A stretch of 64,000 bases of DNA, taken from contig NC_049905.1 in NCBI RefSeq assembly GCF_001411555.2, forward strand, positions 20,574,097-20,638,096, written 5' to 3'. The first letter of the stretch is position 1; each line of letters begins with the position of its first letter. Below, one piece after another: positions 12,601-22,449 of this stretch. This stretch comes from Juglans regia (Eukaryota > Streptophyta > Magnoliopsida > Fagales > Juglandaceae). The notes under the pieces are model-generated. The model had not been told where the DNA came from and ran no database searches. It was given only the letters and a program-made list of their open reading frames with translations. The position numbers were made by a program, and so were the translations under genes.

Positions 12601-15600
12601 AGGTAATGAGAGGAAGTACACATTCCAAATAAAAAGTGAGAATTTCTGCAAAAGATACTCTAAAGAATGAAATAAGATATAATTATAATATATATATAAA
12701 CACACACACACACACATACACATATGCTAAGACAATTTAGATTACCCAGATGGTGTGTTTTAAATGGTTCAGATTTTGTAACCTCAATATTTACCACTTT
12801 CGGATAAAAAATCGAACAATATAATTTTAACAAATCAATTACTTAGAAAAAGAGCCCCCAACTCCCTTGACAAACCCATGGCATCAAGCATTTCAATAAT
12901 TTACCCTAAATATTCAATTAATTCCAACTTTTTAAGAGTGTCTAGTTCTTTTTTTATTGGCACCGGGTGTTTGGAACAAAGTGTCGACAAATCCATGGCA
13001 TCAAGCATTTCGATAATTTTCCCTAAATATGCGATTAATTTAACTTTTTTAGAGTTTCTAGTTCTTTTTTAATTGGCACTGGGTGTTCGGAACAAAGTCT
13101 CAACTAATCTTTGTGTTGCATAGGCTCTTGGCAAGAAGTTTCCTGCAAGTGCATATTGGGTAATGCACGGGGAAATTCCCTCAAACTGATAGCCCCTAAA
13201 AATTGTTTGCACCCAAAGGTTCGAACCTTAAACCTAGAGGGAGCATGCCACCAAGACCAAGGCCCTTACCACTTGAGTCAACACCTAGGTGTTTAGAGTG
13301 TATAGTTCTTGAATATGAAACAATTAGAAATGAATGAAACCAGAAAGGCCATAGCCTTTTATATTGGACAATCTGTGCAGAGGAGGCACCTCATCAGGGC
13401 CTCATGTATCATACATCACATGGTGCCTCTATATATTAAACTAATTCAAATGGATCACAGCACATTTATGATATAATACAAGATTCCCAATGAACATAGT
13501 GTGTGTAGATAATATATCGTTGCTCCTATATGAATGAAATACATCAAGGACCACTCCCGGATCATACCCAGATGCATATGTTGAGAATGGTGGTGGATGG
13601 GAAGTATGGCTGTGATTGGGGGGGTTTGGTGTTCTAAGGAGGGTAGGGGGGGACTCACGGAGTGAGTCTTTGGAAGTTTATTAGAAAGGGGTGGAAGGAG
13701 TTTGTAACACACACCAGTTTGGAGGTTGGTGAGGGCACAAGAATTAGTTTCTGGTTTGATGAATGGTGTGGCGAGAGAGCCCTCTTTTCTGCATTTCCAA
13801 GAGTTTTCAGATTAGCCAGAAATCAACAAACTGTCGTTTCAGATGTGTTATGCCGAGCCAATGACACAGTGTATTGGAACCTGTCCTTTTCCAGAAATGT
13901 GCAGGATTCAGAAGTTGAGGAGATAGCAGGTTTTTACAGTTTTCTGTATTCCAGGAAGATAGGTGTTGTGGGAAATAGAATGCTGTGGAAACACTCAAAA
14001 AAAAAAAAAGAAATTTTCTGTCAAATCCTTCTACAAGGTGCTGCAAGACCACCAGCCCTTAGTGTTCCCATGGAAGGGTATATGGAGAGTCCGGTGCCAC
14101 CTAAAGTTGCATTTTTCGTTTGGACTGCGGCTTTAGGTAAAATTTTGACGGCTGACAACTTAAGAGAACGAGGGATGATTATTTTGGAGTGGTACTACTT
14201 GTGTAAGAAACATGGTGAATCGATTGATCATATTTTTCTGAATTGTGAGGTGGCAAGGGAGTTATGGGATGGCATTATCAGTAGGGCTGGGTTGTCATGG
14301 GTTATGCCCAAGAGAGTGGTGGAACTTCTAGCATGCTGGAATAGGCAACATCATAGCTCTCAGTTGGCTGCAACATGGAGGATGGTCCCTTTGTGTTTAT
14401 TGTGGTGTATTTGGTTGGAAAGATACGAGAGATGATTCAATAACAAGGAGAGAACAGTGGGGGAAATCTGGAACTTTTTTGTATCTTCTTTAGTTCAATG
14501 GTTTTCTGCTATTGTATTAAAGGGAGGGAATGTTCATGAGTTTTTACTTTCTTTTCAGCTTGCTAGAGTGTAATTAGGTGTCTCTTTTGTATACCACCAA
14601 TGTACACGGGCTTTACCTAGTTGCATTCGATCAATAAAGTTTATTACTAGAAAAAAAAATAATGATGTAAGGTCAAGCCCACTGTGATATTAAATTATAA
14701 GAGGCCAATATGAGATAAGCCAGCAACATCGACAACATATGCGAATGAATTACTGTAAATAATGTGTGGGGCAGATGAAAATTAATCGGACATATATGTG
14801 ATGAAAAGATCCATACCACATCTGCAAAAACAATTTCCAGCTCATTGAAAAAATTCTCTCTGCGACGTTCATACTCTGCAGCAGTCTAGAAAATAAATCA
14901 AATTAAAATAGGATTAAACATGTAACTAAAACAAATAAAGGGTAAACTACATTGCATGGGAAGTGGGGCAGGGAAAGGGGGAGAGAGAGAGAGAGAGCAG
15001 TCCAATCTTAATTTAGATCTGTTTTCCAACAAATTAACATAACTAGGTGTGCAGCAAAAGAACACTTCTGTTTAACATGATGATAAGATGAGATTACGGT
15101 TACCTCAGGTTCCTCAGATTCATCATGCTGAGATTACGATTAGCTCAGGAACCTCAGATTCCTCTGGTTCATCACGCTGAGATTACGGTTAGCTCAGGAA
15201 CCTCAGATTCCTCAGGTTTCTGCTAGTTCCTAGCTTGTATTTAGGTGTTTTCTCTGGTATACTTCGTACTTGGGGCTATGTCTATTTGCTTGATTCAATA
15301 AAACTTCTTATTACTTACAAAAAAAATACGCTGAGTTTTGCCTCAGCCCACCACATTCCTTTTTTTCCCTAAGTTTATCATCTACCTAATGACACTTGCA
15401 AGTAGCTTAAAATTAAATTCTATGTCCGCAGGCAATATTACATATTCTTTCAATATTGTAAAAGGTATATGTAAATATTCAATCCTTCGTCCTTTCAACT
15501 AAATATTGAATCAACTTGCCATACGTTAAAAGAGTTTTAAAAAGAAAAACAAACGTTAAAACAGTTTTAAAAGGAAAAACAAACGTTAAAACAGTTGTAG

Positions 15601-16444
15601 AAAAAACTGCTTGTTCATGTATCACCCCCAAAAGTTCCTTTCCATCATTCTTTCCGCAAATTCTAAGGTTCAACTGAAAAAAAAAATCTCATCTCATTTC
15701 CAAATGAGCAAAATGAATAAGAATCACCTACATTACACATAAGCATACGAATTTCGATATCAAAAAACAATATATAAAAATCTTCTGAAAACCTAGAGCA
15801 CATAAAAATGACACATTGACTGGTTCAAAATAATAAAAATAAAAACTTCAATGTCAAGCTCAAAGAAAAGAGGAGAGAGAGAGAGAGACCTTAGTGAAGA
15901 TTCCGACGCCGCACTCGATCCCAACCTTGGCGAGGAAGAGGTCGTCCGCCAAGAGGCGCTCCCTGAATCCACCGAACTGCATCAACCAGCGGAACAGCCC
16001 CGACTTCTCGAGCTCCAAGAACCTCTCGACCACGGACCCGGGGACCTTACCGGCCTCGATCGCGGCCCTCAGGTCCTTGGGCAAGCTCTCCAAGAGCCTT
16101 CCCGCCTCCGCCAGCACCATGATCGCCTCCTCCCTGTTCTTGTCCCCCGCATTCTCCGCTCCTCCCCAGCCTCCCCAGCCTCCTCCGCCATTGTTACCGT
16201 TGTTACCATTATTTTTGTTCTTGTTTCCATCGTCTCCGTCATCTCCGCCGCTCAAAACGGCATCATTAGGGATGGAGAAAGGCGTGAAGAGGTTCCGGTG
16301 GTGGCGGAGGGCGGGAGCGGGTGATACAGTGAGTCCGAGATGTATAACAGGCGAGGAAGAGGAGGAGGCAAATGGACGGTGGGGTTGGAATTTGGTGAGA
16401 GGAAGAAGAGAGAGGGAGGGGTTGAAGCAGAAGGCGATCGCCAT
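9643..16444 (-). CDS. RER4: RETICULATA-RELATED (DUF3411) chloroplast membrane protein, RER4-like
   Basis: Exons in transcript order: 16444-15890, 14885-14817, 12593-12462, 12355-12302, 12187-12143, 10802-10663, 9772-9643; all GT-AG and in phase, 374 aa. The N terminus (about residues 1-60) is Ser/Pro-rich with few acids, a likely chloroplast transit peptide. Next comes an Asp/Asn/Gly-rich linker (GGDDGDDGNKNK then a Gly/Trp run), then the DUF3411 core: REEAIMVLAEAGR, RWLMQFGGFRERLLADDLF, GVGIFTK, YERRRENFFNELE, and hydrophobic stretches in ADFMLVYLPAPTVSLRPP and KLFAVGTASSLVGTAVTNAL. The family sits in the plastid envelope and affects leaf mesophyll development; its biochemical role is unsettled. 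RER4 rather than RER3 is my best guess from overall pattern. Oddity: the frame stops right after TYLGSLL, where relatives I recall run on about a dozen residues. Confidence 0.9.
9858..10060 (-). mobile_element. LINE 3'-end fragment, reverse orientation, in last intron of RER4-like gene
   Basis: On the minus strand this reads a LINE tail: Tyr-Thr-Pro-Cys-Thr-like remnants (TATACTCCCTGTACGC), then ATTGCTTATC followed by an A tract (T tract at 9863-9869 on plus). The same ending, CTTATC plus poly(A), closes the LINEs at 11.7 and 14.65 kb. The 5' limit is indistinct and no target duplication was found. Confidence 0.6.
10569..10628 (-). mobile_element. Tail-only LINE insertion with 17-bp target duplication
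   Basis: ACAATAATTGATATTAA occurs at 10569-10585 and again at 10612-10628. Between them lie only 26 bases: a G, a long T tract and GATAGGTG. Read on the minus strand this is CCTATC plus poly(A), the last bases of the local LINE family. So this is a retro-insertion truncated almost to its tail. Confidence 0.75.
11477..11724 (+). mobile_element. 5'-truncated LINE with 14-bp target duplication, in an RER4-like intron
   Basis: ACATTACTTCATGA is present at 11477-11490 and 11711-11724. The insert (11491-11710) carries the last codons of LINE ORF2 (FWKFFISTLISWFSAIVLK), a 3' UTR with TTAGGTGTTTCTTGTGTA, and ends ATTACTTATC plus about 12 A. It lies antisense to the host gene. Confidence 0.88.
12868..13100. 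repeat. Direct duplication, 117-bp period, two units
   Basis: CATGGCATCAAGCATTTC starts at 12877 and again at 12994, and both units go on with similar TTTTTAGAGT..CTAGTTCTT..ATTGGCACCGGGTG sequence. Each unit includes the 3' end of the neighbouring SINE (GGCACYGGGTG), so the duplication came after that SINE arrived. Confidence 0.75.
13048..13310 (-). mobile_element. tRNA-derived SINE, reverse orientation
   Basis: On the minus strand it has an A-box-like GACTCAAGTGGTAAGGGCC, a B box GGTTCGAACC (plus 13217-13226), and an end matching the SINE at 48 kb (CACCCAGTGCCAATTAAAA). It is flanked by similar copies of TTTAGAGT..AGTTCTT at 13048-13066 and 13292-13310, a target duplication that has drifted by two bases. 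It sits in the intron between exons 3 and 2 of the RER4-like gene. Confidence 0.82.
13575..14654 (+). mobile_element. 5'-truncated LINE (zinc-binding RT C-terminal part) in RER4-like intron
   Basis: An open frame at 13662-14435 gives SLWKFIRKGWKEF, FWFDEWCGE, PPKVAFFVWTAALGKILTAD, and a Cys-His region (CKKHGESIDHIFLNCEVA), which is the reverse-transcriptase zinc-binding end of plant LINE ORF2. A weaker frame extends left to about 13575. The 3' end is CAATAAAGTTTATTACTAG plus nine A. It is not a host gene: there is no start, and it is antisense inside an intron. A short A tract at 13998-14009 looks like an internal slippage point. Confidence 0.88.
15087..15216. repeat. Three-unit tandem repeat in first intron of RER4-like gene
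   Basis: TGAGATTACG(G/A)TTA(C/G)CTCAGG begins at about 15089, 15129 and 15178, each followed by ACCTCAGATTCCTC-like sequence. Units are about 40-49 bp long. Confidence 0.7.
15220..15329 (+). mobile_element. LINE 3' tail fragment
   Basis: TTTAGGTGTTTTCTCTGGTA, GTACTTGGGGCTATG and CAATAAAACTTCTTATTACTTAC plus eight A match the tail of the LINEs at 11.6 and 14.6 kb. Only about 100 bases remain. ACGCTGAG follows the tail and also occurs upstream at about 15173, a possible short target duplication. Confidence 0.6.
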
Positions 16445-18750
16445 TGATGGTTGCTCTGGTTGGCTGCTGCCTCGCGTTGCACTCTCTCTTTCTTCGTATA
16501 AAAGTTGTGTGGGCGATTCCTCTTAGGAAGCTGAGCTGAGAGTCAGGCCTTTGCAGAATTTACAAAGGGTTTTGTCCTTTTGTTCACAATCCCTTCCCCC
16601 ACCTTCTTTGTTTCACGCTCTCGAGTCTCAAGTCCCAACGAGTAATTCTTAATTCTTTTTACAAATATGTTAATAATATATTATGATATTTAAATTATTT
16701 ATATACTATTAATTTTTAATAACATAATATATAAGAATGTCACATCAAAGACTAAATAATTTCTCACTATAAATATTTATATATATATATATATAAATAT
16801 GTTTCTTGAAAGAATTATCTATGAGACTTTCAAGTTAATAAATAAGGTATAAATTTTGATTTAATAATGAATTATTTTACATAGGTTAGAGTATATATTC
16901 TCTAATATTTTTGAATTGGTAAATATTTTAAAAAATTTATTTAAATGTGACTTATCAAAGAGCTTCGTATTCCTTTCATTATACACGCAGGTGATTATAA
17001 TTGCATTAAATATTTATAGTCATTATGAAATGGAATTTAATAAAACTCTCAAAGATTAAGACTATTAACTTATTTTTTTGTTTTCACAGATGAATTGAGA
17101 TGAGATGAGTTAAGATAAAAATTGAAAGTTGAATAAAATATTATTAAAATATATCTTTTTAATATTATTTTTATTTTAAAATTTAAAAAATTTGAATTGT
17201 TTATTTTATTTTGTGTAAAAATTTAAAAAAAATTGTAATGATTAGATAAAATAAAATGAGATGAGATGAAAAATTTTATAAAAGGAAAAGAGACCTAAAT
17301 ATCTTTATCCAACATAATATTTTTGGTATTAGTATCTTTTAAAGTCTTTGTTAGAATTTTAAACCAAAAAAAAGATAATTAAATAAAATGAATTTTATAA
17401 TATTTATTGAGTTAAATATTGACATAAATAAATGTTCTGTGCTTTAATACTCTCACTCTAAGTTTAAAAACCCTAGAACCTTGATTCATATTCTCCTGCC
17501 TATTTTATTAGATTTATAATTAACATTATTTTTTTGGGTCATTGTAAATAATCTTTTTAATTTTAGAAAAAAAAATGGAACTTCAAAATAATTAGGACGG
17601 TCAAGAGCGTGTGGTCCACGGCGCGTGAGAAACATTGGAGATGTTGTTCGTGGGTTGGTGAGTGTTGAGTGTTGACTGTATGTTGGTTGTGCCAGCGGGA
17701 TCGTGGGGTCCGGTTTTAAGTTTGGTGTTATTTTCTCGAAAAAAACTACTATGCCGCCCAATTTCTCTGAATTAAATCCAAATCCGACTGAGTTGAGTAA
17801 TTTTAAATTAATTTAATATTTAAATATTTAATTTTTAAATTATTAAATTTATTTTAATTTAAAATTTTCTTACACGTTTGATTTATAATTTTTTTTAATT
17901 TAAAATATTTTTTTACGTGAAATATACAATTTTTTTAATTTTTTATAAAATGTATTAAATTTATTTTAATATTTTAAACATACTTTAAATTTAATTTAAA
18001 TAAATTTCACATAATTCCCTCCACCTCACAATATAAAATGTAGGCAGCCACGACATAGATGAAAATATAGATTCACGGCGCTGTTGTTGCCATATGTCTG
18101 ATATGGAGATTTCTTGTGGGTATTTCTTAACTTTCACATTAAAGACTTGTTGCCCAAATTACTAGTTCAAGAGAGGGTGGATTGGGTTTGTTTTAAAAAA
18201 TTATAAATTATAAATCTAATACATCATTTAAAATGTGAACAAAATATTAAATAACAGTAAATATAAAGAGTAAGGAAAAAACTAGTATTTTAACGAGGTT
18301 TAGTCTCGCTGCCTATATTATCGCCTAAAGTTACCATTTGAGGATTTTCAAATTCACTATTCAACCACATTCATGTGAACATAAAAACCTATTACACATT
18401 TAAGTAGTATTGCTTCAAAGAACTGTGTAAAACACCTTATACAATTACAACCACTTTATAGGAAGTGATTAAATTATTCTATCTAGAACTCATACTACAC
18501 TTAGGGCTACACACACCCTTTTGTTATTTATACAATAGCTGATAGTTGATAGATTATCAGAGTATACTCTGCAATGAGTGAAATAAAAACAATATAATGC
18601 AAACTATACTTTCTCAAAATGAACAAATGTTAAAGCTCAATGCTAGAAAATAACTTTTGATAAATGAAGTAAAGCTTGTAGTTGTTGTCTATTTTTTGAG
18701 ATCTAAAAGAGGTTTCCACTTCCAGTTTAAAAAGATTCAAATGTCAACAA
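16445..18750. other. AT-rich spacer upstream of RER4-like gene
   Basis: 16445-16640 is the likely 5' UTR and core promoter of the minus-strand DUF3411 gene. The rest is AT-rich. It contains one copy of the TGAGATGAG MITE (17090-17285, ends GAGATGAGATGAG and GAGATGAGATGAA). 18200-18550 is moderately GC-richer but unassigned. No gene is supported. Confidence 0.55.
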
Positions 18751-18754
18751 GGAG

Positions 18755-19135
18755 CATCATTTATTGTTTCAAAATTTTCAAATAAAAGTTTCTAATTTTA
18801 AATTGTTATCATCATTCATTTTTCAAAATTTCAAACAAAAACTTATTTTTTCTACACATATAAAAAAGAATATCAATCACTTTTCAAAATTTTTAAACAC
18901 AAGCTTATACTTTTTACACGTACAGAGCATAAACCACTTTTCAATTTTTTCAAACAAAAGCTTATACTTTTTGCATATGTAAAAAAAAAAAAAAAAAAAA
19001 GTATCATTCACTTTTCCAAAGTTTTAAATATTCCATGCACATGTAAAAGGGCAATCAATCATCTTTCGAATTTTAAATTTTCAAACATATTATGCACGTA
19101 TGAAAAATGCAAATTGCTTTTTCATGAGTATATAA
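18755..19135. repeat. Decayed minisatellite, about 70-75 bp period
   Basis: Five or so diverged units share CA(C)TTTTC(A)AAATTTT..AAACA..A(GC)TTATACTTTTT(C)AC(A)..TA. They can be seen at about 18768, 18812, 18880, 18938, 19010 and 19060. An A tract of 19 at 18980 interrupts it. The sequence between here and 19720 has no recognisable gene. Confidence 0.6.
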
Positions 19136-19724
19136 AAAGATTTTTGAAAGAGATGTACAAACTTCATTTTTAAGCTAGTTCTTTTTCTTGCCCAAGCTTT
19201 ATTTGTTGATGTCTTTGGTTTTCAAGACTCTATTATGTGGACAACTTGAGGTCCAAATACTATTTGCTTGCATCCCAAGTTCGAGCATTCTTGGCTTGCC
19301 CTGGGGTCGGAGTTCCTCTATTCTCTTACCAAGGAATCAAGGTAACAGGCACTTTTACTCTCCCCTCCACACAAGCAAGCCCTTTTGTTAGGCCCTTGTC
19401 GAACCCCCATGATCCTTCACGGTGCTCGTCGAGGGGGCAAACATTATTGCAATGTAAGGGGCGAGCTTTATTACTCCTTACGTCGCTCACCTCTTGTGCA
19501 AACACTTTCGTTGGCCTATGATTGAGATGTTGTCTCTCACCTTGGCTATTGAGTACTCATTGCTCACCCAATGTGCGGACACTCTTTTGTTTGTTTCCCC
19601 TAGAATTTAAGCACTTTGTTCGCATTTCAGATTGTTGCTCCTCTCTTGGGGTTCGGGTAGTCTTTGTTTTTTTTTTTTTTTTTTGGTTCAAACACGCTTC
19701 GAGCATCCATAGGGTCAAGTACTT

Positions 19725-21215
19725 TTGGAGATCGGTGTACGCTTTATATGCTCAAAAGTCGAGCTCCCACATAATCCAGCCAATTTGATTGGGGGCATAC
19801 TTTTGGAGATCGAGATACGCTTTACACACTTGGGAGTTGAGCTCCCTTGTGATCCAACCAATTCGATTGAGGGTCAAATACTTCGAGAGATCGAAGTACG
19901 CTTTACATGCTTGGAGCTAAACTCCCACGTAATTCGCCTATTTGATCAAGGTTGGATATTTTCGAAAATCACGATAAGGTTTACATGCTTAGGAGCCGAG
20001 CTCCCATGTTATCAAACCAATTTGATCAAGGTTCAGCTTTCGAGCTTGCTTCAAACATCCATGGAGTCAGATACTTTTGGAGATTTAGTAGGTTTTACAT
20101 GCTCAGTAGGCAAGCTCCCTTGTAGTGCATCCAATTTGATCAACGTCAGATACTTTTGAAGATCAGGATACACTTTACATGCTCGAGAGCCGAGCTCAAA
20201 TGTAATCTATAGGGATGGGTAGCAAGGTACCACTCCCCGCCACCCTGCATCCACCGCCCTAGCCCCACCCACAGGCAAAACACCTAACGGGGGCAGGGGT
20301 GGTCTGGTCCGAAGCCTGCCTTCCTCTGCACCCAAAAAATATATAAATACATACATATATATATATATATTCATTTTCTTGGGGGGACCCTCTCTCTCTC
20401 TCTCTCTCACAGTCACCGTGGGCCCATGGTTGTGGGTTTGCAAAATCATTTTTACTAGTTTAGTTTTTTTTGTTGCTTTTTGATTTGTTGTGTATTGTGT
20501 TGTAGATTTCGTTATGGATTTTCTCTTTTCTTTGATTTTTTTTCCCCATTTGTAACAGTTGTGCATGGGCGGTGGATGTAGGGGCGGACGGACCAGGGGT
20601 CCGCCCCTCACACGGATGAGGGGCCCCACTCTCAGGATGTAGTTGTGGATTCTAAGGGGCAAAAATCCCCTACGCCCATGCGGGGGTCGGATGAGAGAAG
20701 AGGCAATCCTGTCCCGGAGGGTACGGGTAGTACTCCTAGTAATCTAAACAATTTGATTAGGGGTCGGATGTGTTGGGAGATCGGGATACACTTTACATGC
20801 TTGAGATTTGAACTCCCGCATAATGTAGCCAATTTGATCAAGGGTTGGATGCGATGGAGATCGGGAAATCCTTTACATGGTCGGGAGCCTTGCTCCCATA
20901 TAAATTGGTCTAATACTTTTGGAGATCGGGTATGATATACATGCTCGAGAGCCGAGCTCTCATGTAAGCCTACCAATCTCATTAGAGTCGGATACTTTTG
21001 GAGATTGGGTAGGCTATACATGCTCGGGAGTAGATCTTACACATAATCCGACCAATTTGATCGGAGGTCGGAGTTTAGGGTACACTTTTCATGCTCGGGA
21101 GCCGAGCTCCCACATCGTCCTACCAATTTGATCGATAGTCTACTTTTAGAGGATCGAGGTACGCTTTACATGCTTGGGACCTCCCTCGCAATCGAGATAC
21201 ACTTTCGTCACGGTG
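19725..21215. repeat. Tandem array, about 12 units of 75-80 bp with a conserved palindrome
   Basis: Each unit reads roughly GGAGATCGGGATACACTTTA, then CATGCTCGGGAGCCGAGCTCCC, split here as CATGCTC and GGGAGCCGAGCTCCC, then AYRTAATCCGACCAATTTGA and TCGAGGGTCGGATACTTTT. Units start near 19731, 19809, 19890, 19968, 20085, 20161, 20770, 20850, 20923, 21003, 21078 and 21150. The core GGGAGC-CGA-GCTCCC is a perfect 6+6 palindrome around 3 bases. The array is split by a hAT-like insertion (20210-20738). Part of it was carried along by the reductase duplication, because three units recur at 29340-29520. Confidence 0.85.
20202..20746. mobile_element. hAT-like non-autonomous transposon, 529 bp, 8-bp target duplication
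   Basis: GTAATCTA is found at 20202-20209 and 20739-20746, interrupting one unit of the tandem array exactly (TGTAATCTA | AACAATTTGAT). The insert 20210-20738 starts TAGGGATGGGTAGC and its reverse complement starts TAGGAGTACTACCC, so the ends match imperfectly. Inside are inverted copies of CCCTGCATCCACCGCCC (about 20242-20258) and GGGCGGTGGATGTAGGGG (about 20568-20585). There is no transposase frame; it also holds a (TA)n and a (TC)n tract near 20350-20408. Confidence 0.75.
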
Positions 21216-21295
21216 GTGGATGAGTGTTTACAAAACTTTTTTTGTTTGTTTGTTTGTTTTTAATTTGAAATAATCTTTATATGATAGCAAAGCAT

Positions 21296-21940
21296 TTGGA
21301 TGTAGGAGTGGCAATTTGTGTTTTCGGATCGTATTCGTGTCATGTCAACTCATGAACATTTAATTATATCAGTCAATTCGAACCCAACCTGTTAAGCTAA
21401 ATGCATCAAACTTTCAAACCCCCTAACCCAATCCGTTTAGATAATGGGTCGTGTCATGTTATCCGTTTTGACTGATTTAATAATTAATTAGAAATAAGTC
21501 GACACAACATGACTTATTTAATCTCGTTTCATATAAATGGTTTGAATTAACCTGCATAACCTATTTGATTTGACTAACATAATTTCACATAAAAGTTAAA
21601 ATTTATATTTATTAGTAATCATAGTATCTTAAAAAAAATATGACAACCTACTAATAAAAAATATTAATATTTTTTAAATTTTAACATATAATAAAATCAA
21701 TATTATAAACCCTATAATAATAAATATGTGCATAAGTCTAGAATTATAATCATAATAATAAAAATATAAGTATATTAAAAAAAACTAATATTATAACTTA
21801 AAAATAATAAAATTATAATTTTAAAATAAAATCTAAACGATTCAAAATAGATTGATTTCAAATTAAATAGACTAACCTATTATTAATCTGTTTATAAATT
21901 GCGTTTTTAAGTATCCGCCATTCGTTAACATCAAACCACT
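21296..21940. repeat. AT-rich repeat upstream of reductase copy 1, shared with copy 2
   Basis: It begins GGAGTGGCAATTTGTGTTTT and ends near CCATTCGTTAACATCAA. The same sequence recurs at 29620-30250 in front of copy 2, with a few per cent divergence, so it belongs to the duplicated block. The GGAGTGGCAATTTGTGTT start is typical of plant hAT-like non-coding elements; no target duplication was seen. Confidence 0.6.
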
Positions 21941-21942
21941 AA

Positions 21943-22153
21943 TTTTGTGTTGGAAAAATTTTATTTATCATCTTCATATATTATATATCATATTTTTTTA
22001 TTTTTTTTCTTATTAAATATGTAGTATATGGATTATGAGTAGAATAATTTAATAAGTTTAAAAAGAATAAAATAAAATAAAAATTTAATTTTTTTTTTAA
22101 AAAAGATATAGTGTGTGATGTATGGAAACAAGGATTAGCAAAACTTTTTGTGT
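21943..22153. mobile_element. Candidate MITE in the proximal promoter of reductase copy 1
   Basis: TTTTGTGT is present at 21943-21950 and 22146-22153, flanking 195 AT-rich bases. The same place in front of copy 2 (about 30250-30275) has no such insert. Terminal inverted repeats are weak, so an independent origin of the duplicate is possible. Confidence 0.5.
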
Positions 22154-22288
22154 CGGCTGACGTGTTTCAATTTGCCACCCAGTGGAGGTGGCTCTTCTGG
22201 TATATAATCAGGCAAAAGCAATAGATGAGCTTCAAAACCTACACAGAAGCTAAGAAGAAGAAAAAGAATAAGAAGAAGAGCAAAGAAA
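22154..22288 (+). promoter_or_regulatory. Core promoter and 5' UTR of reductase copy 1
   Basis: A TATA box TATATAATC at 22200-22208 lies 89 bases before the ATG at 22289 and is identical in copy 2. CGGCTGACGTG at 22155-22165 contains an ACGT core of the bZIP-binding type. An ATG at 22225 opens an overlapping frame, but it lies only 24 bases after the TATA box, so it is probably upstream of the cap site; the main ATG would then be first. A purine-rich AAGAAGAAAAAG tract precedes the ATG. Confidence 0.65.
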
Positions 22289-22413
22289 ATGAGCAGTGGA
22301 GCCGGGAAGCTCGTGTGCGTGACCGGTGCCTCCGGTTACATAGCTTCGTGGCTCGTCAAGTTTCTTCTGCAGCGCGGTTACACTGTCCGGGCCTCTGTTC
22401 GCGACCCCAGTCT

Positions 22414-22449
<36 letters not shown>

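Noticed and set aside
13662..14435. 257-aa open frame as a host gene
   Set aside because: It encodes the zinc-binding end of LINE ORF2, lies antisense in an intron and is followed by a LINE 3' UTR and poly(A).
15851..16526. Plus-strand open frames of 157 and 210 aa
   Set aside because: They are the antisense of the GC-rich first exon of the RER4-like gene and have no family features.
20207..20662. 151-aa minus-strand frame inside the array
   Set aside because: It is low-complexity Pro/Arg-rich translation of the hAT-like insert and spans the target duplication.
19725..21215. CRISPR-like or satellite array with unique spacers
   Set aside because: The whole 75-80-bp unit is repeated with similar divergence throughout; there is no alternation of exact repeats and unique spacers, and this is a plant genome.
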